Of a stretch of DNA of 64,000 bases, positions 1 to 8,158 are shown in pieces (the first letter of the stretch is position 1; each line of letters opens with the position of its first letter). The stretch is from Fibrobacterota bacterium (GTDB taxonomy: Bacteria; Fibrobacterota; Chitinivibrionia; Chitinivibrionales; Chitinispirillaceae), in assembly GCA_023459055.1 (NCBI GenBank), contig JAEWVR010000009.1:186001-250000 (forward strand). Reading direction: 5' to 3'. Position numbers and translations under genes: made by a program. Under the pieces are notes generated by a model, which had not been told where the DNA came from, did not search any database, and was given only the letters and a program-made list of their open reading frames with translations.

Positions 1-1414
1 TTTCACTGAATTCACTTGAAACAATATTCGAATGATGCTTAATTGATCGTTTCGCATTATTGTAAATATTCTGTAATCCAGGCCATCCACTAATATTTTC
101 TTCAAGAATTGTCAACCACTCGCTGCGCATTTTATTATCAGAGATAATTAATTCAATAATTGACTTTTGTATACATTCAGGAAGCACTGCAAAGTCGATA
201 TACTCCCCGTGTATAAAGGATTTCTTAATCGACCATGGTATTTTTTTTTTAAAACACTCAACAAAATACATCTCATAGCATTTAACAACACGCTCAGTAT
301 CAATCCATTTTACAGGAACAGGCAAGAACGAGTACATCGATTCACCATTCCAGCCTTCAGGCATATCAAGTCCTGAATTCTTTCTCGCAATGAGCATTTT
401 TTGCTGTATCCATGGTTCAAACAATGTATATCCGAATCCTTCGGCAACAGATGTTGACACAATATAATCAGTAGCAAGCATAATGTTTTCAACCGGTGCT
501 TCATCATAAGCATTATGTAAATCACATTTTTTAATCACATCGGTCATGACAGGAAGTCTGTTTTTACTGATAAAATCAATCAGATTCCTATAATGATTAA
601 TATCCTGCTCAGAATTACCGGATGGACCGGTGATCAGTGATGAATTGAAGAAAATACAGCTTATGAGTATTGCTTCATAAATATTTTTTCGTGGGATTAT
701 GCGTACAGGATAATAAGCTATTTTTTTGTGCTTATCAAATGGTAACTGTTGCTCATGTGCATGATACCATATGGAATTACGTATATAGTCAATTTCTTTT
801 GAGTTTATATCAACTTTTGTACAATTTACAGGATTAGAAACCATCGACGCATTAAAACCGCATTGACACATCATACGCATCGCATTTTCGGATGGAACAA
901 CTATCTTTACAGGTGCATCAATGCAATACATCTGTTTTTTTATATCACTCTGAAATCGCTCGACATCTCTGATTGCATCAATGTCATCAACTCTGCCTTC
1001 TTCCGGAAAATCATGAAAAACGCTGAAAAATGTTACTGTGTCCAATGTATTATTTTTTGCACAATTATAAAATGCAGATGTCAAGGCAAGGTTTTTGCCC
1101 AGAACAAGATTATGAGCAATGACGATAACACGTCCATTATTGTGCTGCTCACAAATACATTTTTCCAAACCAGACTCGATTTTCTTCCGATCATTATAAA
1201 AATCGTTTTTCCCTTTATACTTTTTATATTCACATTCTTTGACATGAACAACTTTTAAATTATTATCACCTGTGAACTCATATTCATTACAAAACACAAA
1301 TGAATTTGATATACAATTTGTCAATTTATGAAACACTTCTGAGTACCTTCGTATTACAGTGGTTACCCCTCCGGTACGTAAATGATAATGAACCTGAATT
1401 AATGATTCAATCAT
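1..1414 (-). CDS. Glycosyltransferase, GT4-like (3' end outside window)
   Basis: The minus-strand frame opens with ATG at 1414 and stays open to the window edge, about 471 codons. The N-terminus has the motif HYHLRTGGVTTVIRRYSE, typical of the acceptor-binding half of GT-B glycosyltransferases (GG loop). Later comes VAEGFGYTLFEPW, matching the E-G-F-G-x-x-x-x-E donor-site signature of GT4 enzymes. Such enzymes transfer a sugar from a nucleotide sugar to a glycan or lipid acceptor at the cytoplasmic face of the membrane; the substrate here cannot be told. Its ATG overlaps the stop of the recombinase gene by four bases (ATGA), so the two are probably translationally coupled. Family assignment is by motif; the exact GT family is uncertain. 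Confidence 0.75.
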   Translation of the reverse strand, partial: MIESLIQVHYHLRTGGVTTVIRRYSEVFHKLTNCISNSFVFCNEYEFTGDNNLKVVHVKECEYKKYKGKNDFYNDRKKIESGLEKCICEQHNNGRVIVIAHNLVLGKNLALTSAFYNCAKNNTLDTVTFFSVFHDFPEEGRVDDIDAIRDVERFQSDIKKQMYCIDAPVKIVVPSENAMRMMCQCGFNASMVSNPVNCTKVDINSKEIDYIRNSIWYHAHEQQLPFDKHKKIAYYPVRIIPRKNIYEAILISCIFFNSSLITGPSGNSEQDINHYRNLIDFISKNRLPVMTDVIKKCDLHNAYDEAPVENIMLATDYIVSTSVAEGFGYTLFEPWIQQKMLIARKNSGLDMPEGWNGESMYSFLPVPVKWIDTERVVKCYEMYFVECFKKKIPWSIKKSFIHGEYIDFAVLPECIQKSIIELIISDNKMRSEWLTILEENISGWPGLQNIYNNAKRSIKHHSNIVSSEFSE

Positions 1415-2316
1415 GATTTTCTTTTATTTCTCGGATGAAAACTCCGGTGAACCTCACAAAGGTATTCTCTGTCAACATGAGTATATATTTCTGTCGTTAC
1501 AATATTAGCATGCCCCAGCATCTCCTGAACCGTTCGTAAATCTGCACCACCCTCCAGAAGATGTGTCGCAAAAGAATGTCTAAAGGTATGCGGAGAAACA
1601 TCACTTGTAATTCCGGCACATTTTGCGTAAAACTGTATAATTTTCCATATACCCATTCTTGACAAAGCTTTGCCTGATTTATTCAGAAAAACAGTACTAT
1701 CGGTATGTGCTTTGACAAGCTTTGTTCGTTCGTTTTCATAGTAAACATGAATCCAGTGGGCAGCAATATCACCAAGTGGAACAATGCGTTCTTTTGATCC
1801 TTTCCCGGTGATTCTGACAAGATGGTCATCAGGGATATATTGTTCAAATGTAAACGCAGCAAGTTCAGACACCCGCATTCCTGTAGCGTAAAGCGTCTCG
1901 ATCATTGCCCTATTCCTTGTTCCTAACCATTTACTGGTATTGACTGATTCCAGAATTTTCACAATTTCGTCGACAGAAAGTACTGATGGCAGGTATCGGG
2001 AGTTTCTTGGAGTTTCAAGCATCTCTGTAGGATCAATACTGATCGCACCTTCTGAGGCAACATATGCAAAATATCCCCTTAAGGATGAAAGACTTCGCTG
2101 AATTGATGTTATTTCAAAACCTAAATCATAAAGGACCCTTATGTATTCAGAAAGTACATCATATGTTACATTGTCAATAGACTCTATGCGCTTCTGTTTA
2201 AGAAATGCCCATAATCGTTCTAAATCATACATATATGATGATGCGGTATTATCACTCAGAGTTCTCTCGAGCCGTAAATATGTGAAATATGATTCGAGAT
2301 ATGGTAACTCAGTCAT
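1411..2316 (-). CDS. xerD: Tyrosine recombinase XerC/XerD
   Basis: A site-specific recombinase of about 301 residues, the usual Xer length. The core-binding domain starts at MTELPYLESYF. The catalytic set is visible: Arg in TGMRVSELA, Lys in GKGSKER, H-x-x-R in SPHTFRHSFATHL, His in LGHANIVTT, and the nucleophile Tyr in EIYTHV. The family resolves chromosome dimers at dif with FtsK. I chose ATG 2316 rather than the longer frame from 2397 because the extra residues only mirror the end of the upstream gene and the Xer family begins here; an AGGA lies about 10 bases upstream. It sits 17 bases after the hydrolase gene and overlaps the glycosyltransferase. XerC and XerD cannot be separated by eye. 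The setting is housekeeping, not a mobile-element integrase. Confidence 0.85.
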   Translation of the reverse strand: MTELPYLESYFTYLRLERTLSDNTASSYMYDLERLWAFLKQKRIESIDNVTYDVLSEYIRVLYDLGFEITSIQRSLSSLRGYFAYVASEGAISIDPTEMLETPRNSRYLPSVLSVDEIVKILESVNTSKWLGTRNRAMIETLYATGMRVSELAAFTFEQYIPDDHLVRITGKGSKERIVPLGDIAAHWIHVYYENERTKLVKAHTDSTVFLNKSGKALSRMGIWKIIQFYAKCAGITSDVSPHTFRHSFATHLLEGGADLRTVQEMLGHANIVTTEIYTHVDREYLCEVHRSFHPRNKRKS

Positions 2317-2333
2317 TTGGATAATATCCTGTT

Positions 2334-2954
2334 CTATAAATACGGATTGGCTTTTCGCTCTCTGGCGATTGTCGTTCTCCCGCCATGTCCTGGACAAACG
2401 ACTGTTTCATCAGGTAGAACCATTAATTTACTTTTAATACCATTGACAAGCAATTCCTCATTGCCACCAAGTAAATCAGCACGACCTATTGATCCGGCAA
2501 ACAGGATATCACCACACAATAGGTTGTTTCCAATAAGAACTGCTGTTCCTGCGGGACTATGACCAGGCACAAATATTACTTTGATTTTAAAGCTGCCAAT
2601 TGTCATTTCACCTTCAGTCAATTCACATACTTCACCTTCATAAGTAAATGGTAAACCGATCATGAACGACCCGTTGAATCGGGGTTCCTTCAGGAGGATT
2701 TCTTCTCCTTTGCTGATATACACCTTTACATCGGGATAAACATCAACAAGTTCAGGTATTCCCATAATGTGATCAAAGTGACCATGAGTAATTACAATTG
2801 ACTCAAGAACAATGTTATTATTATTTATAAAATTTACAACTTCGGATGGATTATCTGATGGATCCACAAGGAATGCCTTTTGGTGTTCATTTACAACAAG
2901 GTATGCATTGGTTTCAATTGGACCAAGGATAAATTTTTCAATTGCAACAGTCAT
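2334..2954 (-). CDS. Metallo-beta-lactamase-fold hydrolase (glyoxalase II-like)
   Basis: The 206-residue protein has the full zinc-binding pattern of the family: THGHFDH (HxHxDH) near residue 57, a later His in VPGHSPAG, the Asp in LCGDILFAGSIGRAD, and the C-terminal His in VCPGHGG. It is short compared with classical GloB (about 250 residues) and matches the small YcbL/GloC type. Such enzymes hydrolyse S-lactoylglutathione or other thioesters; the true substrate is unknown. It lies 44 bases downstream of murB and 17 upstream of the recombinase, in the same direction, so it is probably co-transcribed. Confidence 0.85.
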   Translation of the reverse strand: MTVAIEKFILGPIETNAYLVVNEHQKAFLVDPSDNPSEVVNFINNNNIVLESIVITHGHFDHIMGIPELVDVYPDVKVYISKGEEILLKEPRFNGSFMIGLPFTYEGEVCELTEGEMTIGSFKIKVIFVPGHSPAGTAVLIGNNLLCGDILFAGSIGRADLLGGNEELLVNGIKSKLMVLPDETVVCPGHGGRTTIARERKANPYL

Positions 2955-2998
2955 TATTGCTCCAATCAGGTATAATTATATCTTTCACTAAGAGTTAT

Positions 2999-3901
2999 CT
3001 ACTTTTTTATGCTATCAACAAGTGATGATTTAAATTCACCTGCAAAAATTACTTCCGGTTCAAGCATCACACCAGTTCTATCAAGGACTGTCTTTTGTAT
3101 CAAACCTATCAACGCTCTTACATCTTCAGCAGTTGCATTCCCTCTGTTTATAATGAAATTTGCATGTTTTTCTGACACCTCTGCATCGCCTATCCGCATT
3201 CCTTTAAGCCCGCAGGATTCAATAAGCGTTCCAGCATAATTTTTTTCAGGGCGCTTGAAAACGCTACCGCAATTCGGGTAATCAAGAGGTTGCTTGTCAC
3301 GTCTTTTGGTCTGTATTTCTGCGCGCTTCGAAATGAGAATGTCTTTAGTACATTTTTTTTCAAAATTAAATGAGGTTGTAAGAACTATTGATGGTTTACG
3401 TTTTAAGAAACTTGTTCTATATCCGAATTCCAATTCATTTTTCTTGCGGGAGCATATCTTTTTTTCTTCAAGATCGTAATAGGTTACAGTATCAATTGTA
3501 TCCTGCAATGTCATCGAAAATGCACCGGCATTCATAATAACACCACCACCAATAGTCCCAGGAATTCCTGTTAGTTCCTCCATACCGCAAAATCCAAGAT
3601 CAATAACCTGATTGACAAGTTTATTTAGCATTAAACCACTTTCTGCCGTAACCTGATTATTGCTCCACTCAAATTTATTGTAATTCTCAGAAAGATTTAC
3701 TACTACACCAGGCCATCCCGTATCACTGATCAGCAGATTAGACCCGTTTCCAATTATAAGCAGCGGGATACGCCTTGAATCTGCCCATTGTACTATTTCA
3801 AGGATATCATCAATTGATGCCGGCTCGCAATAGAAGTCAGCTTTTCCACCAATTTTATAGGTATTTTTATCTTTTAAAGAGATGTTTTTCTGTACAACCA
3901 T
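2999..3901 (-). CDS. murB: UDP-N-acetylenolpyruvoylglucosamine reductase MurB
   Basis: MurB reduces the enolpyruvyl group of UDP-GlcNAc-enolpyruvate with NADPH and FAD, giving UDP-MurNAc for peptidoglycan. The 300-residue length fits the type II (Gram-positive/FCB) form. The FAD-binding motif is IGNGSNLLISD near residue 50, followed by TGIPGTIGGGVIMNAGA. The catalytic Ser is in NCGSVFKRP, an active-site Arg in GYRTSFLK, and the C-terminal Glu in LEPEVIF. It is the first gene of the minus-strand group and diverges from the kinase gene, with a 282-base spacer that must carry both promoters. Confidence 0.95.
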   Translation of the reverse strand: MVVQKNISLKDKNTYKIGGKADFYCEPASIDDILEIVQWADSRRIPLLIIGNGSNLLISDTGWPGVVVNLSENYNKFEWSNNQVTAESGLMLNKLVNQVIDLGFCGMEELTGIPGTIGGGVIMNAGAFSMTLQDTIDTVTYYDLEEKKICSRKKNELEFGYRTSFLKRKPSIVLTTSFNFEKKCTKDILISKRAEIQTKRRDKQPLDYPNCGSVFKRPEKNYAGTLIESCGLKGMRIGDAEVSEKHANFIINRGNATAEDVRALIGLIQKTVLDRTGVMLEPEVIFAGEFKSSLVDSIKK

Positions 3902-4183
3902 ATGCGTATCTGTTTACAATGTATAATCAGGTATTTTACTATAAAATACATACCGCATCGTTTAATGGCAATCACACATGGTCGTTATAACCAGATTATA
4001 ATTAAAAACTAATTGATATTTAAAATATGTGAATGTTACAATACGTCTAAGATATGCTTCTCTCTTAATTATATCATTAACAATATTTTAAGGTATATTA
4101 AATGATTGTTTTATAGGAAGTTACAACATTGAAGCATGTGCATAACACTTTTTGGCAAAGAGATATTTGAAAGGAATATCGAT

Positions 4184-5923
4184 ATGGCACAAACCCATTA
4201 TCCAAACAATGACACCAGTGATGCATTTTCTGATATGCCAGAAAGAAAAAGTACTCCTGATAAATCGACACGCACCAATCATGTTGTCAATAAAAATACG
4301 GGTACTGGAAATGTGAATATTGATACAAAATCCTCCGGTTATACAGTTAAGAAGATCACGTCATCGTACCAGACAGGCTCCAAACCTGATACAAAAATCA
4401 CCGGACTTAATACAATTTCGATTGATACCGAGAGTTTTACTAATACATCAAAGACTGATAAGCCCATATTGTCGAAGATATCCATCGAAACAGAATCGTT
4501 TTCTGCAAAAAACATTTCTGTTGCAAAGGATAGTTATCCTCTCATTATTGACGAAACGGATCATTATGAGACTGCTCTGCAGCAACCACCACAACCGATT
4601 TCAATAAAAAAAGAAAAAACACCATCAAAAGAACAAAATATTTCTATTGACATATCTTCAACCTTCTGTAACCCCCAATTACCATCAGATACCAAACAGG
4701 AATCTCTTGGTACAGGAAAAGTCGTCTCAATTCTGGGAAGTGGCGGGATGGCAAGAGTCTATAAAATCTGGAATGAAAAGCTTGAAATATATCGTGCTGT
4801 AAAGATTCTATTACCAACAAATCAGCGCGAACTATGGGATAGATTTTTAACTGAAGCTAAAATTACTGCAAAATTGCATCATCCGAACATTATTGAAACA
4901 TATGACACTGATGAATGGCATGGATTACCAACAATTGAAATGGAACTTATTGACGGAGACACCATCTCTACACTTCTATCAATGCACCCCATGGTCCCAT
5001 CGCCAGTCTGTGCATCAATTGCATTGCAGGTTGCACGGGCACTTTCCTATGCACATTCTCAAAAGATTTTAATATATGGGCGAGAATACAACGGGATAAT
5101 TCACCGGGATCTTAAACCATCAAATATTATGGTTACAAATACCGGAATTGTCAAGTTGATGGATTTCGGTGTCGCTCGTCCAATTGAAACAGGTTTACAT
5201 ACCATTTCAACTGATAGTATCGTTGGAACAATTCACTATTTTTCACCAGAACAAATAAGTGGTTACCCTATTGATACACTTTCTGACGTTTATTCTTTTG
5301 GTGCAGTTCTTTACGAATTAATTTGTGGCCAAAATCCATTTCCATATAGTAATATGGTAACAATGATTCAGGCTAAAACAAAAAATCAGTTCAAACGTCT
5401 TGAAGAATATCATCAAAAAGTAGATGACCGTTTGTCTTCTGTTGCACAAACATGCATGCGGACTGACAAACGAGAACGATTCGCAAGCATTGACTTTGTC
5501 AAGAAAATCCTGGAAGATATACTGAGTTCATACAACATGGGAACACCGGAAGAAATCATTGCAGCGTTTTATAGAAATCCACAGCAAATACAGATAGCTT
5601 TCGAACAGTTCTATACAAGCAGAATTCAAGCTGCACCTAAAGCCCCGATATCACAACGTCAAACATCTTCATTTGATATTAAAAATCATCAACCTGAGAT
5701 GCAAACTTTTAAATCATCGAAACCGGTTTCAGAGCCAGGTATAGAAAGTACCGAATGGGAAATAAAAAGGTCTGGTAACGTAAAGTCTTTGATAATTGCT
5801 GCAATAATACTCATATTGGCTGTTACAGGGGGAAGTTTTTTCTTAAAACCAAAACCTAATAAAACAGATTCGATAATAACAATCGAACAACAAGATGCAA
5901 AAATTGACATTCCAAACAATTGA
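4184..5923 (+). CDS. Membrane Ser/Thr protein kinase (PknB/Hanks type)
   Basis: A 579-residue eukaryotic-type kinase. About 175 Ser/Thr-rich, low-complexity residues precede the kinase domain. Kinase motifs: glycine loop LGSGGMARVY near 185, Lys in YRAVKIL near 206, HRDLKPSNIM near 307, DFG near 327, then SPEQ and D-V-Y-S-F-G. One hydrophobic span near 535-554 (SLIIAAIILILAV) is followed by a short tail, so the kinase lies in the cytoplasm without a PASTA-like sensor outside. ATG 4184 is preferred over 4136 because AAGGA lies 8 bases upstream. The next gene, 68 bases downstream, is a sensory hydrogenase, a combination known for group C [FeFe]-hydrogenase loci, so the kinase may relay its signal (inference). 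Confidence 0.9.
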   Translation: MAQTHYPNNDTSDAFSDMPERKSTPDKSTRTNHVVNKNTGTGNVNIDTKSSGYTVKKITSSYQTGSKPDTKITGLNTISIDTESFTNTSKTDKPILSKISIETESFSAKNISVAKDSYPLIIDETDHYETALQQPPQPISIKKEKTPSKEQNISIDISSTFCNPQLPSDTKQESLGTGKVVSILGSGGMARVYKIWNEKLEIYRAVKILLPTNQRELWDRFLTEAKITAKLHHPNIIETYDTDEWHGLPTIEMELIDGDTISTLLSMHPMVPSPVCASIALQVARALSYAHSQKILIYGREYNGIIHRDLKPSNIMVTNTGIVKLMDFGVARPIETGLHTISTDSIVGTIHYFSPEQISGYPIDTLSDVYSFGAVLYELICGQNPFPYSNMVTMIQAKTKNQFKRLEEYHQKVDDRLSSVAQTCMRTDKRERFASIDFVKKILEDILSSYNMGTPEEIIAAFYRNPQQIQIAFEQFYTSRIQAAPKAPISQRQTSSFDIKNHQPEMQTFKSSKPVSEPGIESTEWEIKRSGNVKSLIIAAIILILAVTGGSFFLKPKPNKTDSIITIEQQDAKIDIPNN

Positions 5924-5991
5924 ATTACTATCGAACAATCATACCATGATTAAACTTTTTCGCTGTACCGTATTATAAAGGATTCAGTATC

Positions 5992-7719
5992 ATGATGATC
6001 GGGAAAAAATTAAAAGAGCTGCCAGACATAGTTGGTGTAGATAATGACAAATGTGTAAACTGTCATAATTGCATCAGTGCCTGTCCTGTAAAATATTGCA
6101 ATGATGGAAGCGGTGATTACGTAACTGTCAACCCATTTATGTGTATTGGATGTGGAAGTTGTATCAATAAATGTTCGCACGGAGCGCGTTTCTGGGTAGA
6201 TGATTTTGAACGCTTTATAGAAGATTGTCAAGGCAGACAGAAAATTATCGCTATCGTAGCGCCATCTGTCGCCGCTAATTTTCCCAACACATATATGCAT
6301 CTTAACGGATGGCTTAAAAGTCTTGGTGTTACAGCTGTATTTGATGTCAGTTTCGGAGCAGAATTAACGGTAAAATCATACATGGAATACCTGAATAGCA
6401 AGAATAAAAAAACACCAGTCATATCACAACCTTGTCCTGCAATCGTAACATATATAGAAATGTATCTTCCGGACCTGCTGCCTTACCTTGCACCGATTGA
6501 CAGCCCAATGCTTCACACAATGAAAATGATCCGTAAATATTTCAATGAGTATGATGATTTTAAAATTGCAGTCATCTCTCCATGTCTTGCCAAAAAAAGA
6601 GAATTCTATGAGACAAAACTTGGTGAGTATAATATCGGATTCAAATCGATCAGTAATTTTCTCGAGAAAAATAATATTGACCTGAAACGATATTCACCTG
6701 ATCAGTACGTAAATCCACCAGCAGAACGTGCTGTCGGCTTTTCATCACCAGGAGGTTTATTACGCACCGCAGAACGATGGTCACCGGGAATCAGTGAAGT
6801 ATCAAGAAAAATTGAGGGTGAAGAAGTATATCAATATCTTGATAAGTTAGAAGAATCAATTAAAAATCAGACAGCCCCGATACTTATCGATTGTCTCAAT
6901 TGTGGGCACGGGTGCAATGGAGGCCCTCTCACAATAACCGATAAAAAATCACTTGATGATATCGAAACCTCAGTAATGAAACGATCTCATCAGGTTGAAG
7001 CACTCTATAATTCGTCAATACAAAATTCGCAGAAGTCGATTTCATTACATGATCTTAATGAAATTCTGAGTAAATTCTGGGAACCAGGTTTGTATGAACG
7101 TCATTATTCCGACATGAGTATTAACAACCGTATAGTCATTCCATCGGAAGATGAGTTATGGAAAATTTTTAAGTCAATGAGAAAAAACTGCGTATCAGAT
7201 TTGTATAATTGCAGTTCGTGCGGGTATGGCTCTTGCGAAAATATGGCAATAGCTATTTATAATGGACTCAACAGACCCGACAATTGTCATTTCTATCTGG
7301 CTGAAGAATCCAAATTAAAACATGCGCAAATATCTGAAAATGAAAAACGTTTACGTACAATTCTATCAACTACATCTGCCGGATTCTGTCTTGCAGATGA
7401 AGAATTTAAAATGATAGTGGTCAATCCATCATTCTGTAAGATTATCGGTATGGATAAAGACAAACTGATTGGATCGTCATTCCTCAAAAAGCAATTTGAA
7501 CGTTGTTCTAATGGCAACAGCTATTCATCAGAAATCAGAATAAACCGGCCAGATGGTGGCACTGGAATGTTTTTATTTATTGCGAATCCTTACTATGATG
7601 AGCATAAGGCACTTGTTGGTTATTTTGCGATGGTTATCGATATCGGGAAATACAAAAAAGACACTGGATCAACAAACGTCCAATTTACAGGCGACATTTC
7701 AGCAGCAAAAAACGCCTGA
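5992..7719 (+). CDS. Sensory [FeFe]-hydrogenase with C-terminal PAS domain (HydS/HsfB-like)
   Basis: The 575-residue protein starts with two [4Fe-4S] ferredoxin motifs (Cys 21/24/27/31 and 51/54/57/61). The H-cluster domain follows: single Cys148 in SQPCPAIV, Cys198 in SPCLAKK, and Cys304/308 in LNCGHGCNGG. All four H-cluster ligands are present, but the proton-shuttle Cys of catalytic enzymes (first Cys of TSCCP) is Pro. A further four-Cys Fe-S domain (around 400-430, CSSCGYGSC) and a PAS domain (about 445-555) complete the chain. This layout is that of group C sensory hydrogenases, thought to report H2 rather than turn it over quickly. AAAGGA sits 9 bases before ATG 5992; ATG 5995 is an alternative. 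Two terminator hairpins follow. Confidence 0.88.
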   Translation: MMIGKKLKELPDIVGVDNDKCVNCHNCISACPVKYCNDGSGDYVTVNPFMCIGCGSCINKCSHGARFWVDDFERFIEDCQGRQKIIAIVAPSVAANFPNTYMHLNGWLKSLGVTAVFDVSFGAELTVKSYMEYLNSKNKKTPVISQPCPAIVTYIEMYLPDLLPYLAPIDSPMLHTMKMIRKYFNEYDDFKIAVISPCLAKKREFYETKLGEYNIGFKSISNFLEKNNIDLKRYSPDQYVNPPAERAVGFSSPGGLLRTAERWSPGISEVSRKIEGEEVYQYLDKLEESIKNQTAPILIDCLNCGHGCNGGPLTITDKKSLDDIETSVMKRSHQVEALYNSSIQNSQKSISLHDLNEILSKFWEPGLYERHYSDMSINNRIVIPSEDELWKIFKSMRKNCVSDLYNCSSCGYGSCENMAIAIYNGLNRPDNCHFYLAEESKLKHAQISENEKRLRTILSTTSAGFCLADEEFKMIVVNPSFCKIIGMDKDKLIGSSFLKKQFERCSNGNSYSSEIRINRPDGGTGMFLFIANPYYDEHKALVGYFAMVIDIGKYKKDTGSTNVQFTGDISAAKNA

Positions 7720-7742
7720 CAGAGCAAATATTTTCCGGAATT

Positions 7743-7774
7743 AAGGTGAAGTAATTTTTACTTCGCCTTTTTTT
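7743..7774 (+). terminator. Rho-independent terminator after the sensory hydrogenase
   Basis: A nine-base stem AAGGTGAAG / CTTCGCCTT (one G-T pair), with a nine-base loop, is followed directly by a run of T, 23 bases after the hydrogenase stop. Confidence 0.85.
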
Positions 7775-7780
7775 CGTTTA

Positions 7781-7816
7781 AAAAAAAATGGATGCCTGAA
7801 GAGCATCCATTTTTAT
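7781..7816. terminator. Second, bidirectional terminator hairpin
   Basis: A perfect stem ATGGATGC (7788-7795) / GCATCCAT (7803-7810) has seven or more A before it and a T-rich run after it, so it can end transcription in both directions. On the minus strand it would form the 3' end of the structured element at 7832-7915. Confidence 0.75.
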
Positions 7817-7950
7817 TTTAAAGCAGTTATCAACCCATTCACTCTTCTGATTCCCTTTACGCGGGGAAGCTCGAGAATCAGAGGCACACAAGGGAGGTGC
7901 TTGAGTTACCGGGTTTCTTTCATTATTTAGTATCGGTTTATTAATTGATG
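7781..7950 (-). ncRNA. Candidate structured RNA, three-way junction plus terminator
   Basis: No convincing gene lies between 7720 and 8158. The segment 7832-7915 folds into a three-way junction: 7832-7836 with 7911-7915, 7841-7844 with 7903-7906, 7847-7853 with 7875-7881, and 7884-7887 with 7897-7900. Read on the minus strand it is followed by the perfect terminator hairpin and T run at 7810-7781, the expected end of a small RNA. It matches no riboswitch or RNA family I know. The strand and the 5' end are inferred; the fold could also act on the plus strand. The rest of the gap, up to 8158, holds the promoter region of the protease gene with no clear -35/-10 pair. Confidence 0.35.
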
Positions 7951-8158
7951 CACTTGAGCTTTTTTTCTTATTTTTTTCTCTTGCATTTATTTCTATTTCA
8001 TACGTAATGTTATGTATGAATTTCCATAAACAGAAATGCTGGATATATATTATCAATATTTTACAATTATTAATCCACGATCACTGTGACATTTAGGATT
8101 ATGAGAACAATTTTTAATACAAGCAAATGATTTCACTTGAAAAGCACAGAGAGCATAT

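Noticed and set aside
167..376. Short plus-strand frame near the left edge
   Set aside because: It lies opposite the glycosyltransferase gene, has no ribosome site, and its sequence shows no protein-like pattern.
863..1258. 131-codon plus-strand frame
   Set aside because: It is the antisense reading of the glycosyltransferase gene, which has clear family motifs on the minus strand.
1411..2316. XerC/XerD-type recombinase as the island integrase
   Set aside because: It sits 30 kb from the island, in a housekeeping neighbourhood, and has the standard Xer length.
7778..8056. 92-codon minus-strand frame over the structured gap
   Set aside because: The end of the frame falls in the terminator hairpin and the base pairs of the junction; no start site or protein pattern. 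RNA structure explains it better.
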